Shown: positions 1-6,245, counted from the first letter of the stretch. The stretch: DNA of 6,759 bases from Desulfococcus sp. (GCA_024641805.1 JAHECJ010000115.1:1-6759); one strand, 5' to 3'. Notes: generated from the letters alone by a model not told the origin. Program-made: numbers and translations.

Positions 1-1065
1 CATGGCATCGCATGCACCCGTTATAATAACAAGTTCCTGCTGCAGGTAATTACCGGCAGGCGGAACCCCGTGTCTCTGAAGCACTTCATTGGCTGTACAG
101 CAGATGCCGCCGAGCTGAATCCCTTTTGCTCCTTTTCCCTTCGCGTAGTCTATCATTTCCTGAGACTGAGCAGCGGCAACGATCATTTCAGAAAGAATCG
201 GCTCGTGACCATGAACAATAATGTTCACATGATCTTCTTTCATAATGCCGATATTGGCTTCTGACTGCAGAGGAGAAGGTGTGCCGAAAAGAACGTCCTG
301 AAGGTCGGTGGCCATCATGGCGCCACCCCAGCCGTCTGCCAGAGAGGTCCGTGTACACTGTTTAACGATGTTTTTATAATCCTGATCAACGCCCATATGG
401 GTGCGGTGCATAATATCAACGACTTCCCGATCGATATTTCGCGGAAGAACACCCATTTTCTTCCATTTTTCATACAAGGGTTTCGGGGCACGGCTCAGAT
501 ACAGGAGTTCCCCTTCTGGCTTACCCCATTCATTGATCGCTTTTTCAGCAACTTCCAGGGCGATCTCGTCCATGTCCCTGTCTTTTTTTTCACCATCAAC
601 ATCAACGGTGACTGCCACGCCGAAATGGGGCGCAATCTGAAGCAACTTTACGGTATCCTTGATTTTATAATCTTCAGTCTCTTTTCTTGCTGCTGAAAGA
701 AATACTTCTGCTACGCTGCGGCCATGGTCTGAATGGGCTGCTGTTCCGGCGGCGACCATTCTGGCAAAGTTACGGGCTGCAATGGTATTGGGGGTTGCGC
801 CGCAAAGACCTTTCCTGGTGTCCTCACCGACAATACCGTCTTTCGGCAACGGCAACCGGCACGGCCCCATGGCACAATTTTTACAGCATATACCCTGAAG
901 ACCGATATTACAGGGTTTCATCTGTTCCGCACGGTCAAAAACAGTTTCTATGCCCAGTTTATGTGAATGAGCAATCATTTCCTGGGTTGCGACATCAATA
1001 GAAGATGCAACCGGATCAGCTAGTTTGGGTGCTTTCGCTGATTTTACTTCTTTTTCTTCTGCCAT
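1..1065 (-). CDS. cooS: Anaerobic Ni-Fe carbon monoxide dehydrogenase catalytic subunit, N-terminal 355 residues (partial at window edge)
   Basis: CooS/AcsA reversibly converts CO2 to CO at a Ni-Fe-S C-cluster; in CODH/ACS the CO passes to acetyl-CoA synthase. The frame reads from ATG at 1065 to the window edge without a stop, giving 355 of the usual 630-680 residues. Visible ligands: C52 and C60 for the intersubunit D-cluster; C61, C64, C69 and C88 for the B-cluster (motif CCKNCAMGPCRL); an HGHEP motif at 285-289 carrying the C-cluster histidine; and GICCTANE at 320-327 with the first C-cluster cysteine. The last residues, TGACDAM, match the stretch just before the next C-cluster cysteine in the family. 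C69 to C88 is five residues longer than the equivalent spacing I recall in Carboxydothermus CODH-II; I take this as clade variation. A GGAGG Shine-Dalgarno lies about 7 nt before ATG. The gene is 86 bases downstream of acsD on the same strand, so it is probably co-transcribed. The family call is very secure. The symbol acsA would be equally fair given the neighbours. Confidence 0.96.
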   Translation of the reverse strand, partial: MAEEKEVKSAKAPKLADPVASSIDVATQEMIAHSHKLGIETVFDRAEQMKPCNIGLQGICCKNCAMGPCRLPLPKDGIVGEDTRKGLCGATPNTIAARNFARMVAAGTAAHSDHGRSVAEVFLSAARKETEDYKIKDTVKLLQIAPHFGVAVTVDVDGEKKDRDMDEIALEVAEKAINEWGKPEGELLYLSRAPKPLYEKWKKMGVLPRNIDREVVDIMHRTHMGVDQDYKNIVKQCTRTSLADGWGGAMMATDLQDVLFGTPSPLQSEANIGIMKEDHVNIIVHGHEPILSEMIVAAAQSQEMIDYAKGKGAKGIQLGGICCTANEVLQRHGVPPAGNYLQQELVIITGACDAM

Positions 1066-1096
1066 TAGAGGTTCCTCCTCAAATTTTTAAATAAGA

Positions 1097-1130
1097 CCAT
1101 GTCATATAATCCAATACAAAAAGGACATGG
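1097..1130 (-). promoter_or_regulatory. Inverted repeat in the acsD-cooS gap
   Basis: Perfect 7-bp arms CCATGTC (minus strand, 1130-1124) and GACATGG (1103-1097) enclose a 20-nt A/T-rich loop. The hairpin sits about 20 nt after the acsD stop and about 30 nt before the cooS start. It is followed by an A/U-rich stretch but no clean U-run, so it is a poor intrinsic terminator. An mRNA processing or stability hairpin that sets the AcsD to CooS ratio, or a protein-binding dyad, would fit better. No convincing promoter for cooS alone is visible in the 86 bases. Confidence 0.4.
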
Positions 1131-1151
1131 CTGAATGTTACTTTTATATCA

Positions 1152-2702
1152 TCAGATTCGTTTATGAAGTCTGTTGAGTCGATCAAGAATTTTTTCATTC
1201 TGGGTCATCTGGACCGCTGCTGCTGTCATTGAAACCAGCCCGGCTTCTTTTGACACCGCCCGTTTCGCCGCCATTTCTTCACGTTCGGCAGCCCGTTTTT
1301 CTCTTAATGCATTTTCTTCAGATGAACGTTTTGCTGCGGCATCGGCTTCTGCTTTGGCTGCTGCGTCAGCTTCTGCTTTGGCTTTGGCTGCTGCATCGGA
1401 TTTGGCTTTGGCTTCCGCGTCAGCTTTGGCTTTAGATTCTGCTGCTGCTTTAGCAGCGACGTCTGCTGCTGCTTTGGCGGCGGCGGCTGCTGCTGCTTTG
1501 GCGGCGGCTTCCGGATCAACTGCCGGGGCTGCTGCGACTTTTTCTTCTTTTACTTCAGTTTTCGGTTCAGCTTTTGCAGCCGGTTTCGGTGCTGCCTTCG
1601 CGGGAGCCGCTTCTTTCTTCGGCGCCGCTTCTTTCTTCGGTGCGGCTTTCTTCGCTTCTTCTTCAATGGTCAGGTCCGGTTTGGGCGCCATCTTCGCAAA
1701 GTCAATATTCACGTCATCAAGCTGTTTTTTAACGGCTGCCACATCCTGGGCGCTTCCGCCGTCTGAGATCAGACCAATAAATGCTTTGACCAGACGAATG
1801 GCTTCCGGATGACGCATGATCAAAATGCTTGATCCGGCCATCAGGTAAGAAACCGCGCCGACTGCTTCCATCATAATTGCCCGGCGTTCGGGGTCGCCAA
1901 GTTCCGGCGCATCTTTCGCCGACAGCCCCGCTTCCTTGCACCGCCAGATCTCGTTCCCCAGGTTATTGATAATCGGCAACTGGAGTTTATCATCACCCTG
2001 TGCCAGGGCGGCCATGCCAAGACGTTCCATAACCGAGTAGGAATATTCCAGCCCGTATCCCAGGCCGCCGGTGGTCGGATCAATAAGAACCCGATTCAGC
2101 GGAACCCCTAAGTTTTCAAGGAGGATATTGATCTGCTTGGCCAGGTTAACATCAATTGGAGAAGAAGAAATGACGTTGTGACCATATCCCATCGCACTGG
2201 CGCCAATCCCTTTATGGTTCTTTTCCTCAACCGGTCCGAGGATCAGATTTTGGCCGTCACATGCCTCGGAAATTTTCTTTAAAACTTCCCCATCTTTCTC
2301 GGGATTTGCAATTCCCCAGACAATCAGCGGGACATCAATTGCTTTGAGCACTTTTTTGACTGTCTTCACTGCATCATCCGCGCTCGCGTTCTTGTCGTTG
2401 GGATCGGTGCTTTTAAGCTGAAGAACGATTGCTTCCGCACCAAACTCTTTCACACATTTTTTTGCCCAGGCCGCCGGATCGGAAAACACATCTGCAAAAT
2501 GACTCTTTGCTGCTTCCGGCCACCCTGTTGGTTCCATGTCCCAAATCTCCATCGCGATTTTGGGTTTATTGGGCATGGTCCCTTCAAACTGATAAAACGG
2601 ATAACTGTTCTGCCCACCGACAGTTATCGCCTTACCGCCCTTACCGATAGTAATCGGCTTTATGCTTCCCGCATAAGATTCTTTTACGATTTCGAAGCCC
2701 AA
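1152..2702 (-). CDS. acsD: Corrinoid iron-sulfur protein small subunit / CODH-ACS complex subunit delta, with Ala/Lys-rich C-terminal extension
   Basis: AcsD (CdhD) pairs with AcsC to form the corrinoid iron-sulfur protein, which accepts a methyl group from methyltetrahydrofolate and delivers it to acetyl-CoA synthase. Residues 1 to about 340 match the TIM-barrel core of the family: the MEIWDMEPTGWPE segment near 51-63, VLQLKSTDPND at 93-103, LILGPVEEKNHKGIGASAMGYGH at about 153-175 and VLIDPTTGGLGYGLEYSYSVMER near 205-227. Bacterial AcsD is usually about 310-325 residues; this one has 516. The extra tail holds KKEAAP-type repeats (about 351-372), Ala-Lys-Asp-Glu helical repeats (395-458), a charged segment rich in Arg/Glu (459-485) and a less biased end (486-516). 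The start is UUG at 2702: AGGAGGAGG lies 5 nt upstream and the next Met is residue 43, so TTG is the only sensible start. The gene has its own promoter and a leader of about 209 nt. The core call is secure; the tail function is unknown. Confidence 0.95.
   Translation of the reverse strand: MGFEIVKESYAGSIKPITIGKGGKAITVGGQNSYPFYQFEGTMPNKPKIAMEIWDMEPTGWPEAAKSHFADVFSDPAAWAKKCVKEFGAEAIVLQLKSTDPNDKNASADDAVKTVKKVLKAIDVPLIVWGIANPEKDGEVLKKISEACDGQNLILGPVEEKNHKGIGASAMGYGHNVISSSPIDVNLAKQINILLENLGVPLNRVLIDPTTGGLGYGLEYSYSVMERLGMAALAQGDDKLQLPIINNLGNEIWRCKEAGLSAKDAPELGDPERRAIMMEAVGAVSYLMAGSSILIMRHPEAIRLVKAFIGLISDGGSAQDVAAVKKQLDDVNIDFAKMAPKPDLTIEEEAKKAAPKKEAAPKKEAAPAKAAPKPAAKAEPKTEVKEEKVAAAPAVDPEAAAKAAAAAAAKAAADVAAKAAAESKAKADAEAKAKSDAAAKAKAEADAAAKAEADAAAKRSSEENALREKRAAEREEMAAKRAVSKEAGLVSMTAAAVQMTQNEKILDRLNRLHKRI
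1329..1667 (-). repeat. acsD: Low-complexity repeat tract encoding the Ala/Lys/Glu/Asp-rich AcsD tail
   Basis: The DNA is made of imperfect repeats of Ala, Lys, Asp and Glu codons. The KKEAAP block maps to about 1587-1655 and the AKAEADAAAK-type block to 1329-1520. Repeats are degenerate at the nucleotide level but close enough to allow slippage and length variation. The bias also keeps other frames open on both strands, giving false ORFs here. The encoded segment should be a flexible linker followed by a long charged helix, similar in look to TolA-like or histone-H1-like tails. Confidence 0.75.
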
Positions 2703-2707
2703 TGTTA

Positions 2708-2716
2708 CCTCCTCCT
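2708..2716 (-). promoter_or_regulatory. acsD: Strong Shine-Dalgarno deciding the acsD UUG start
   Basis: AGGAGGAGG on the minus strand ends 5 nt before the TTG at 2702. It is the strongest ribosome binding site in the window and supports the non-ATG start, since no in-frame ATG occurs until residue 43. A CCTAT/ATAGG inverted repeat (2728-2732 with 2714-2718) overlaps the upstream half of this site, so a local hairpin could partly mask it. Confidence 0.8.
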
Positions 2717-2899
2717 ATGACCAAAAAATAGGGTTAGCATCTTATCAACCTTGTGAATGCAGCAACTCCGGCCACATCCGTCACCTTAAACATTACTCAT
2801 CCCGTTACCGGGAAATTTCCTTTAAAATGCTATGATTAAAACCGATGTTTCACTCTGATGAAACGCACTAAGTCATTAGCATCAGAGAGATTTAATCAT
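2714..2899 (-). promoter_or_regulatory. Structured 5' leader of acsD: candidate cis-regulatory RNA
   Basis: Between the predicted start of transcription (about 2911) and the acsD start lie several inverted repeats. An outer 9-bp stem pairs 2891-2899 with 2832-2840 (ATGATTAAA/TTTAATCAT). Inside it an 8-bp stem pairs 2880-2887 with 2853-2860 (CTCTGATG/CATCAGAG). Directly stacked on that is a 4-bp stem 2876-2879 with 2868-2871 around a TGAC loop, leaving a 7-nt bulge at 2861-2867. Further down, 2813-2800 forms TCCCG-GTAA-CGGGA, a 5-bp stem with a GNRA-type tetraloop only on the minus strand. A CCTAT/ATAGG pair then overlaps the Shine-Dalgarno. An alternative 6-bp hairpin (2859-2864 with 2847-2852) excludes part of the 8-bp stem. 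I do not recognise a known riboswitch class. Nested pairing is directly visible; a regulatory role is inferred. Confidence 0.5.
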
Positions 2900-2918
2900 T
2901 ATATATAAAAAGGTTTTT

Positions 2919-2947
2919 ATTAAATCTTAAAAAAATTTGTTTGTCAA
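2919..2947 (-). promoter_or_regulatory. Predicted sigma70-type promoter for acsD-cooS
   Basis: On the minus strand a perfect TTGACA (2947-2942) is followed after 17 nt by TTTAAT (2924-2919), one base from TATAAT, in a very A/T-rich stretch. Transcription would start near 2911, giving a leader of about 209 nt before acsD. A second TATAAT occurs at 2903-2898 but lacks a good -35 at 16-18 nt. No clear intrinsic terminator separates it from the RACE gene 110 bases upstream, so read-through from RACE is also possible. Confidence 0.65.
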
Positions 2948-3057
2948 TAACATGGTCATCTTTTTTTGGGAATCAGATAAAAAATATTTAACCGGCTCTG
3001 ACCATTACCCGCAATTATATGTTTTAAATCTTAGTCGACTGAATGAATCATTATTGT

Positions 3058-5007
3058 TCAGGTTTTCAGTTTCTGACGTGCCTCCATACGGCTTTTCAAT
3101 TTGGGGAACAGGTTCAAATCCGTATGGGGCAAAAATAATGCGGCAATATAATTGTCCATATAAGACACTGTCTCTGAAAACTCAAAATTGGTCATCCGGG
3201 CCAGGGTATTGCCCACATCGCTCCGGATACGGTTTGTCAGCGAACTCATTCGCGCGCCAAGCAGGGAACCGTTTCCGATAAATGTCACTTTGCCCGGATC
3301 AATTTCCGGCAGCAGACCAATGACCATACATTTTTCAAGATCCACGAAACTCCCGAATCCGCCGGCCAGAATAATGCGATCCAATGCGTGAATATCCAGG
3401 CCGACTTCCTTGAGCAGTGTCATGCAGCCGCTGTACATAGCCCCCTTGGCCCGGATCAGGTTGTCAATATCAATTTCCGTCAGCACAATGTCCCGGTCAA
3501 TCCCGCTGACATTCTTCCAGGCTACTACATATTCGTATACGCCGTCTGCTTCCCGGATACGGGGGGTATCCAGGTCCCGGTTCAGTTTTCCGTTGCTGCT
3601 GATAATTCCCACCTCAAACATCGTGGCCACCATGGTAATCAGACCGCTGCCGCAGATTCCTTTGGGCCGGACATTGCCGATGGTGATATTCATGGGTTCC
3701 AGGGTGATTGGATCTATGGAAAAATCCTCGATGGCGCCCTTGGCCGCCCGCATCCCCATCTTGACACCACCGCCCTCAAAGGCGGGACCGGCGGAGCACG
3801 CGGCACAGACCAGCCAGTCCTTGTTGCCGATGACGATTTCCGCGTTGGTACCTATATCCATATAAAGGGTTAAACGCTCGTCATGTCCCATCCCGGATCC
3901 CATCACGCCGGCCACGATATCACCGCCCACATAGCTGGACACCTGGGGGTAAACGAGGGCCGTCACATGATCGGGCAAATTCAGGCCGAGACTGAACGCC
4001 TGCGCAGGAGGATAAAGCGTGGCCGCCGGAACATAAGGCGCCCGGCGGATGTATCGCGGGCTGATATTTAAGAACAACTGTGTCATGGTGGTATTGCCCG
4101 CAAGGGTAATAGTGGATATTTCTTCAGGATCGACCTTGGATCTTTTTGTAATCTGATCAATCACCTGATTAATCGTTCCTACAACCTTTTCATTAAGAAT
4201 TTGGAGACCGCCCTCCTTTTCGGAAAAAACAATCCGGCTGATTACGTCTTCACCATAACTGATCTGTGCGTTAAAATCTCCGTACTGCGCCAGAACTTCC
4301 CCGGTTCTCAGGTCAATCATCTGGCCATATACCGTTGTAGTACCGATATCCACGGCAATGGCAAAATTGCGGTCTGTGGTATCCCCGGCTTCAACATTGA
4401 TGATGCGGTTTTTCCCTTCCTTGCGAACCCCCCGGGCAATAGTAACCGTGACCTTGAAATCAGCCGTGCGCAGCACATCCGGAAGTTTCCGTATCACCGG
4501 CATATTAAACTCCAGCCGATGTTCATTGTGCTCATTTCTCAATGCATTTACTATTCGGGACACATCCGCCATATTATTTTCAGCCGACGGCGGGGGAAGC
4601 TCCAGATACTTTTTGACCACCGGTGGAACAAACAGTCCTTTTTCCTTTAAATCCTCAAGGTTTCGCTCTTTAATTCTTGCTGTCTTACGCGGTGTGGCGA
4701 GTTTGTTCAATACACTCACATCAATTGTGGACTCCACCGGAATCCGGACAACCAGATCACTTTTGACTTTTGATCGACAGGCCAGTCGATATCCTTTGTC
4801 AATATCTTCCCGGCTCAGTTTTTCCGTGATCCCCTCGTCGACATCGCCGGTCTCAATCAGAACGCGGCATTTCCCGCAGACTCCCTCGCCGCCGCAGGAG
4901 GCATTGACATGCACCCCGGCATCCATAGCCGCCCGGATAAGAAACGTACCTTTTTTTACAGATACCTCCTTATCATGGGGCAGAAACTTTATCTTAAATT
5001 CATTCAT
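3058..5007 (-). CDS. acsV: Reductive activator of corrinoid iron-sulfur protein (ferredoxin plus ASKHA ATPase, RACE family)
   Basis: RACE proteins use ATP and an electron to return inactive Co(II) corrinoid to the Co(I) state, here most likely on the AcsC/AcsD protein. Residues 1-90 form a plant-type [2Fe-2S] ferredoxin domain with C38-x5-C44-x2-C47-x29-C77. A linker and small middle domain cover roughly 91-212. Residues about 214 to 625 form the ASKHA (acetate and sugar kinase/Hsc70/actin) domain (DUF4445 type): phosphate-1 loop DIGTTT at 220-225, AGNTTM at 303-308, phosphate-2 loop DIGTNAE at 384-390, ICGSGL at 451-456 and adenosine motif GGFGS at 549-553. The length of 649 matches RACo-type proteins (about 630). 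Start at 5007: GGAG lies 7 nt before this ATG and 11 nt before a second in-frame ATG at 5003. The neighbour acsD encodes the presumed client, which separates it from the methyltransferase-linked RamA relatives (these carry 4Fe-4S ends). It has its own predicted promoter and a long leader. Confidence 0.93.
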   Translation of the reverse strand: MNEFKIKFLPHDKEVSVKKGTFLIRAAMDAGVHVNASCGGEGVCGKCRVLIETGDVDEGITEKLSREDIDKGYRLACRSKVKSDLVVRIPVESTIDVSVLNKLATPRKTARIKERNLEDLKEKGLFVPPVVKKYLELPPPSAENNMADVSRIVNALRNEHNEHRLEFNMPVIRKLPDVLRTADFKVTVTIARGVRKEGKNRIINVEAGDTTDRNFAIAVDIGTTTVYGQMIDLRTGEVLAQYGDFNAQISYGEDVISRIVFSEKEGGLQILNEKVVGTINQVIDQITKRSKVDPEEISTITLAGNTTMTQLFLNISPRYIRRAPYVPAATLYPPAQAFSLGLNLPDHVTALVYPQVSSYVGGDIVAGVMGSGMGHDERLTLYMDIGTNAEIVIGNKDWLVCAACSAGPAFEGGGVKMGMRAAKGAIEDFSIDPITLEPMNITIGNVRPKGICGSGLITMVATMFEVGIISSNGKLNRDLDTPRIREADGVYEYVVAWKNVSGIDRDIVLTEIDIDNLIRAKGAMYSGCMTLLKEVGLDIHALDRIILAGGFGSFVDLEKCMVIGLLPEIDPGKVTFIGNGSLLGARMSSLTNRIRSDVGNTLARMTNFEFSETVSYMDNYIAALFLPHTDLNLFPKLKSRMEARQKLKT

Positions 5008-5419
5008 GCGTATACTCCATCGTCTTTCAAGACCAACGAAACCTTATTTTCTGATACTCCAGACAGATAAAATTCACTCTATGGGTCAAAAACTTCCATC
5101 CGCAACCCGCTGACTTTGAATTAAAAATACATGATCGGCGCTTTCAAAAACATTGACCATCAATCCCAGCTTTTGTCAAGATCATAGACATCGTCCAGCC
5201 GGATAAAACAGTGGATGGTATCACGAAGATTATAAGCATATGCCAAAAAAATCGCAAGCGTCCAGGTATAAACAACAAGTCGGGCAAAAAAAAATTTAAC
5301 TGATGATGCGGAAGAACGATGGAAGGCTTCATTGTTTCAAATCAGGGGAATTAATGAAATTTCGCTGATTTTATTTTCCCGCATGCGGAAATCCGAAAAT
5401 TCATCAAACGCTATCTCGA
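5008..5419 (-). other. 412-base non-coding gap upstream of the RACE gene
   Basis: Contains the predicted RACE promoter and a leader of about 215 nt. A nine-T run on the minus strand (5293-5285) lies downstream of the VTT-type gene but no stable GC stem precedes it, so termination there is doubtful. A 10-bp palindrome CCGCATGCGG occurs at 5379-5388, 32 bases after that gene's stop. A short dyad GTCTTTCAAGAC lies at 5022-5033, just before the RACE Shine-Dalgarno. Open frames here are short and none shows a recognisable protein. Confidence 0.65.
5229..5257 (-). promoter_or_regulatory. Predicted sigma70-type promoter for the RACE gene
   Basis: On the minus strand TTGCGA (5257-5252; four of six consensus bases) is followed after exactly 17 nt by a perfect TATAAT (5234-5229). 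The spacer starts with seven Ts. Transcription would start near 5222, leaving a leader of about 215 nt before the RACE ATG at 5007, nearly the same length as the predicted acsD leader. Confidence 0.6.
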
Positions 5420-6124
5420 TCATGAAATTTTTTCTTTTTGAAACGTTGCATACTGTTTTTGGGCCCAGTGCAGAAAAAAGTACAACGCGACAATAACCAG
5501 AACCGTCACGCCAAACATCACAAAATTAAGGTCTGCCGCAGACTTGCCGAGCACAACAAACGGGATACACATCATACCCTGCAACGCCCAGTTCAGCCAG
5601 AAGCAATAACGGAATTTAACACCGGCTAGAGGCAATATATAAAGTTTGACCGAGTAAGGGAACAGCGGCACCATCAACAATAAAAAACTAAAAATAAACG
5701 CCTTGTGCTCCGGGATTTGCGGGATCTGATAATTTTTCCGGTTGACCAAAAAGTTTTCAATGGGCTTTCGAACGCCAATCGCCAGTAAATAAGCGATTAA
5801 AATTTGGATCGGTATGATTGCCTCCAGCAGAAAGAGACCATTTAAAACCCCAAACTTAAGTCCCAAAAGCAGTAGAAAAAACGTCAGCGGCACTCCTACC
5901 AGCGGGAGGAAAACCAACATAGGAATGAACAGCTCCGCCGGCGTATTTTCATTAATCAGCGCAACGACCATATGAAACAGATCATATTTAATCAAAAGAT
6001 ACGCGACCACCGCCATCACCGATAAAGCCGCCAGAACCAACCCGATTTTGCATCTGTGTTTCAAAACAATGCCATTTGAATTCATTAAATTATTTAATTC
6101 ACTTACAATATTTATAGGAAGCAA
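5420..6124 (-). CDS. Multi-pass inner-membrane protein, TVP38/TMEM64 (VTT/DedA-like) family
   Basis: A 234-residue hydrophobic protein with membrane segments at about 27-46, 66-90, 94-117, 141-165, 176-194 and 200-220, and a basic C-terminal end. The segment FLPLVGVPLTFFLLLLG at 72-88, followed by KFG, and the later PLFPYSVKLYILPLAGVKF (153-171) and a 'G..CIPFVVLGK' stretch (183-194) resemble the two halves of the VTT domain. Members of that family are tied to lipid scrambling or transport and envelope homeostasis; the substrate here cannot be told. Start choice is uncertain: the longest frame begins with TTG at 6124 without a Shine-Dalgarno, while ATG at 6085 (residue 14) has only a weak AAGTGA upstream and would still keep the first membrane segment. 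It precedes the RACE gene by 412 bases and is probably a separate transcription unit, unrelated to CODH/ACS. Family assignment is from hydrophobic pattern only. Confidence 0.65.
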   Translation of the reverse strand: MLPINIVSELNNLMNSNGIVLKHRCKIGLVLAALSVMAVVAYLLIKYDLFHMVVALINENTPAELFIPMLVFLPLVGVPLTFFLLLLGLKFGVLNGLFLLEAIIPIQILIAYLLAIGVRKPIENFLVNRKNYQIPQIPEHKAFIFSFLLLMVPLFPYSVKLYILPLAGVKFRYCFWLNWALQGMMCIPFVVLGKSAADLNFVMFGVTVLVIVALYFFLHWAQKQYATFQKEKIS

Positions 6125-6147
6125 GTTCGAAAAAATTTTCTACCACG

Positions 6148-6175
6148 ATTTTATGCAAAAGAAAACCGATTTCAA
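6148..6175 (-). promoter_or_regulatory. Possible promoter for the VTT-type membrane protein
   Basis: On the minus strand TTGAAA (6175-6170) and TAAAAT (6153-6148), each one base from consensus, are separated by 16 nt. The start of transcription would fall near 6141, only about 17 nt before the TTG start and about 56 nt before the ATG at 6085, which slightly favours the ATG. The rest of the 121-base gap to the upstream gene shows no clear terminator. Confidence 0.45.
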
Positions 6176-6245
6176 ACATTTTCCGGTGATGATCGATCGT
6201 GACAGTCGGGTTTCTGTTTCCATTGCCAGCTCATTTTATTTTCAT

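Larger units (their letters stand above)
2703..3057 (-). other. 355-base non-coding gap between the RACE gene and acsD
   Basis: No credible gene lies here on either strand. The part next to RACE (about 2950-3057) is A/T-rich and holds no convincing terminator: T-runs occur but none follows a GC-rich stem. The rest contains the acsD promoter and the structured leader, listed separately. A perfect 10-bp palindrome GGAAATTTCC (2811-2820) overlaps the GNRA-type hairpin. Confidence 0.7.

Noticed and set aside
70..1001. Several plus-strand frames of 60-104 codons
   Set aside because: They are antisense to the cooS frame, which is open from 1065 to the edge and carries the CODH ligand motifs.
1329..1520. 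Regular repeats as a CRISPR array or satellite
   Set aside because: The repeats are short, degenerate, in frame within acsD, and have no unique spacers.
1174..1812. 212-codon Ala/Ser/Phe-rich frame on the plus strand
   Set aside because: It is the antisense shadow of the Ala/Lys-rich tail of acsD; the biased codons remove stops on the opposite strand and the product is low-complexity with no family.
2703..2911. Cobalamin, SAM or THF riboswitch in the acsD leader
   Set aside because: A corrinoid protein gene made these tempting, but the conserved core boxes of those classes as I know them are not visible. Only an unclassified structured leader can be claimed.
2937..3281. 114-codon plus-strand frame covering the gap and the 3' end of the RACE gene
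   Set aside because: Most of it is antisense to RACE; it has no ribosome binding site and no recognisable product.
4358..5113. 251-codon plus-strand frame opposite the RACE N-terminus
   Set aside because: It lies antisense to the ferredoxin and linker regions, whose minus-strand reading has clear cysteine and fold motifs; the plus-strand product shows no domain.
5285..5293. Nine-T run as an intrinsic terminator of the VTT-type gene
   Set aside because: No stable GC-rich stem precedes the run on the minus strand.
5144..5332. 62-codon hydrophobic frame on the minus strand in the gap before RACE
   Set aside because: It spans the predicted RACE promoter, has no Shine-Dalgarno, and its hydrophobicity comes from T-rich DNA.
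5379..5388. CCGCATGCGG palindrome after the VTT-type gene as a terminator
   Set aside because: As a hairpin it has only a 3-bp core stem (or 5 bp in an A/T-rich alternative) and no U-run follows; it may be an incidental palindrome.
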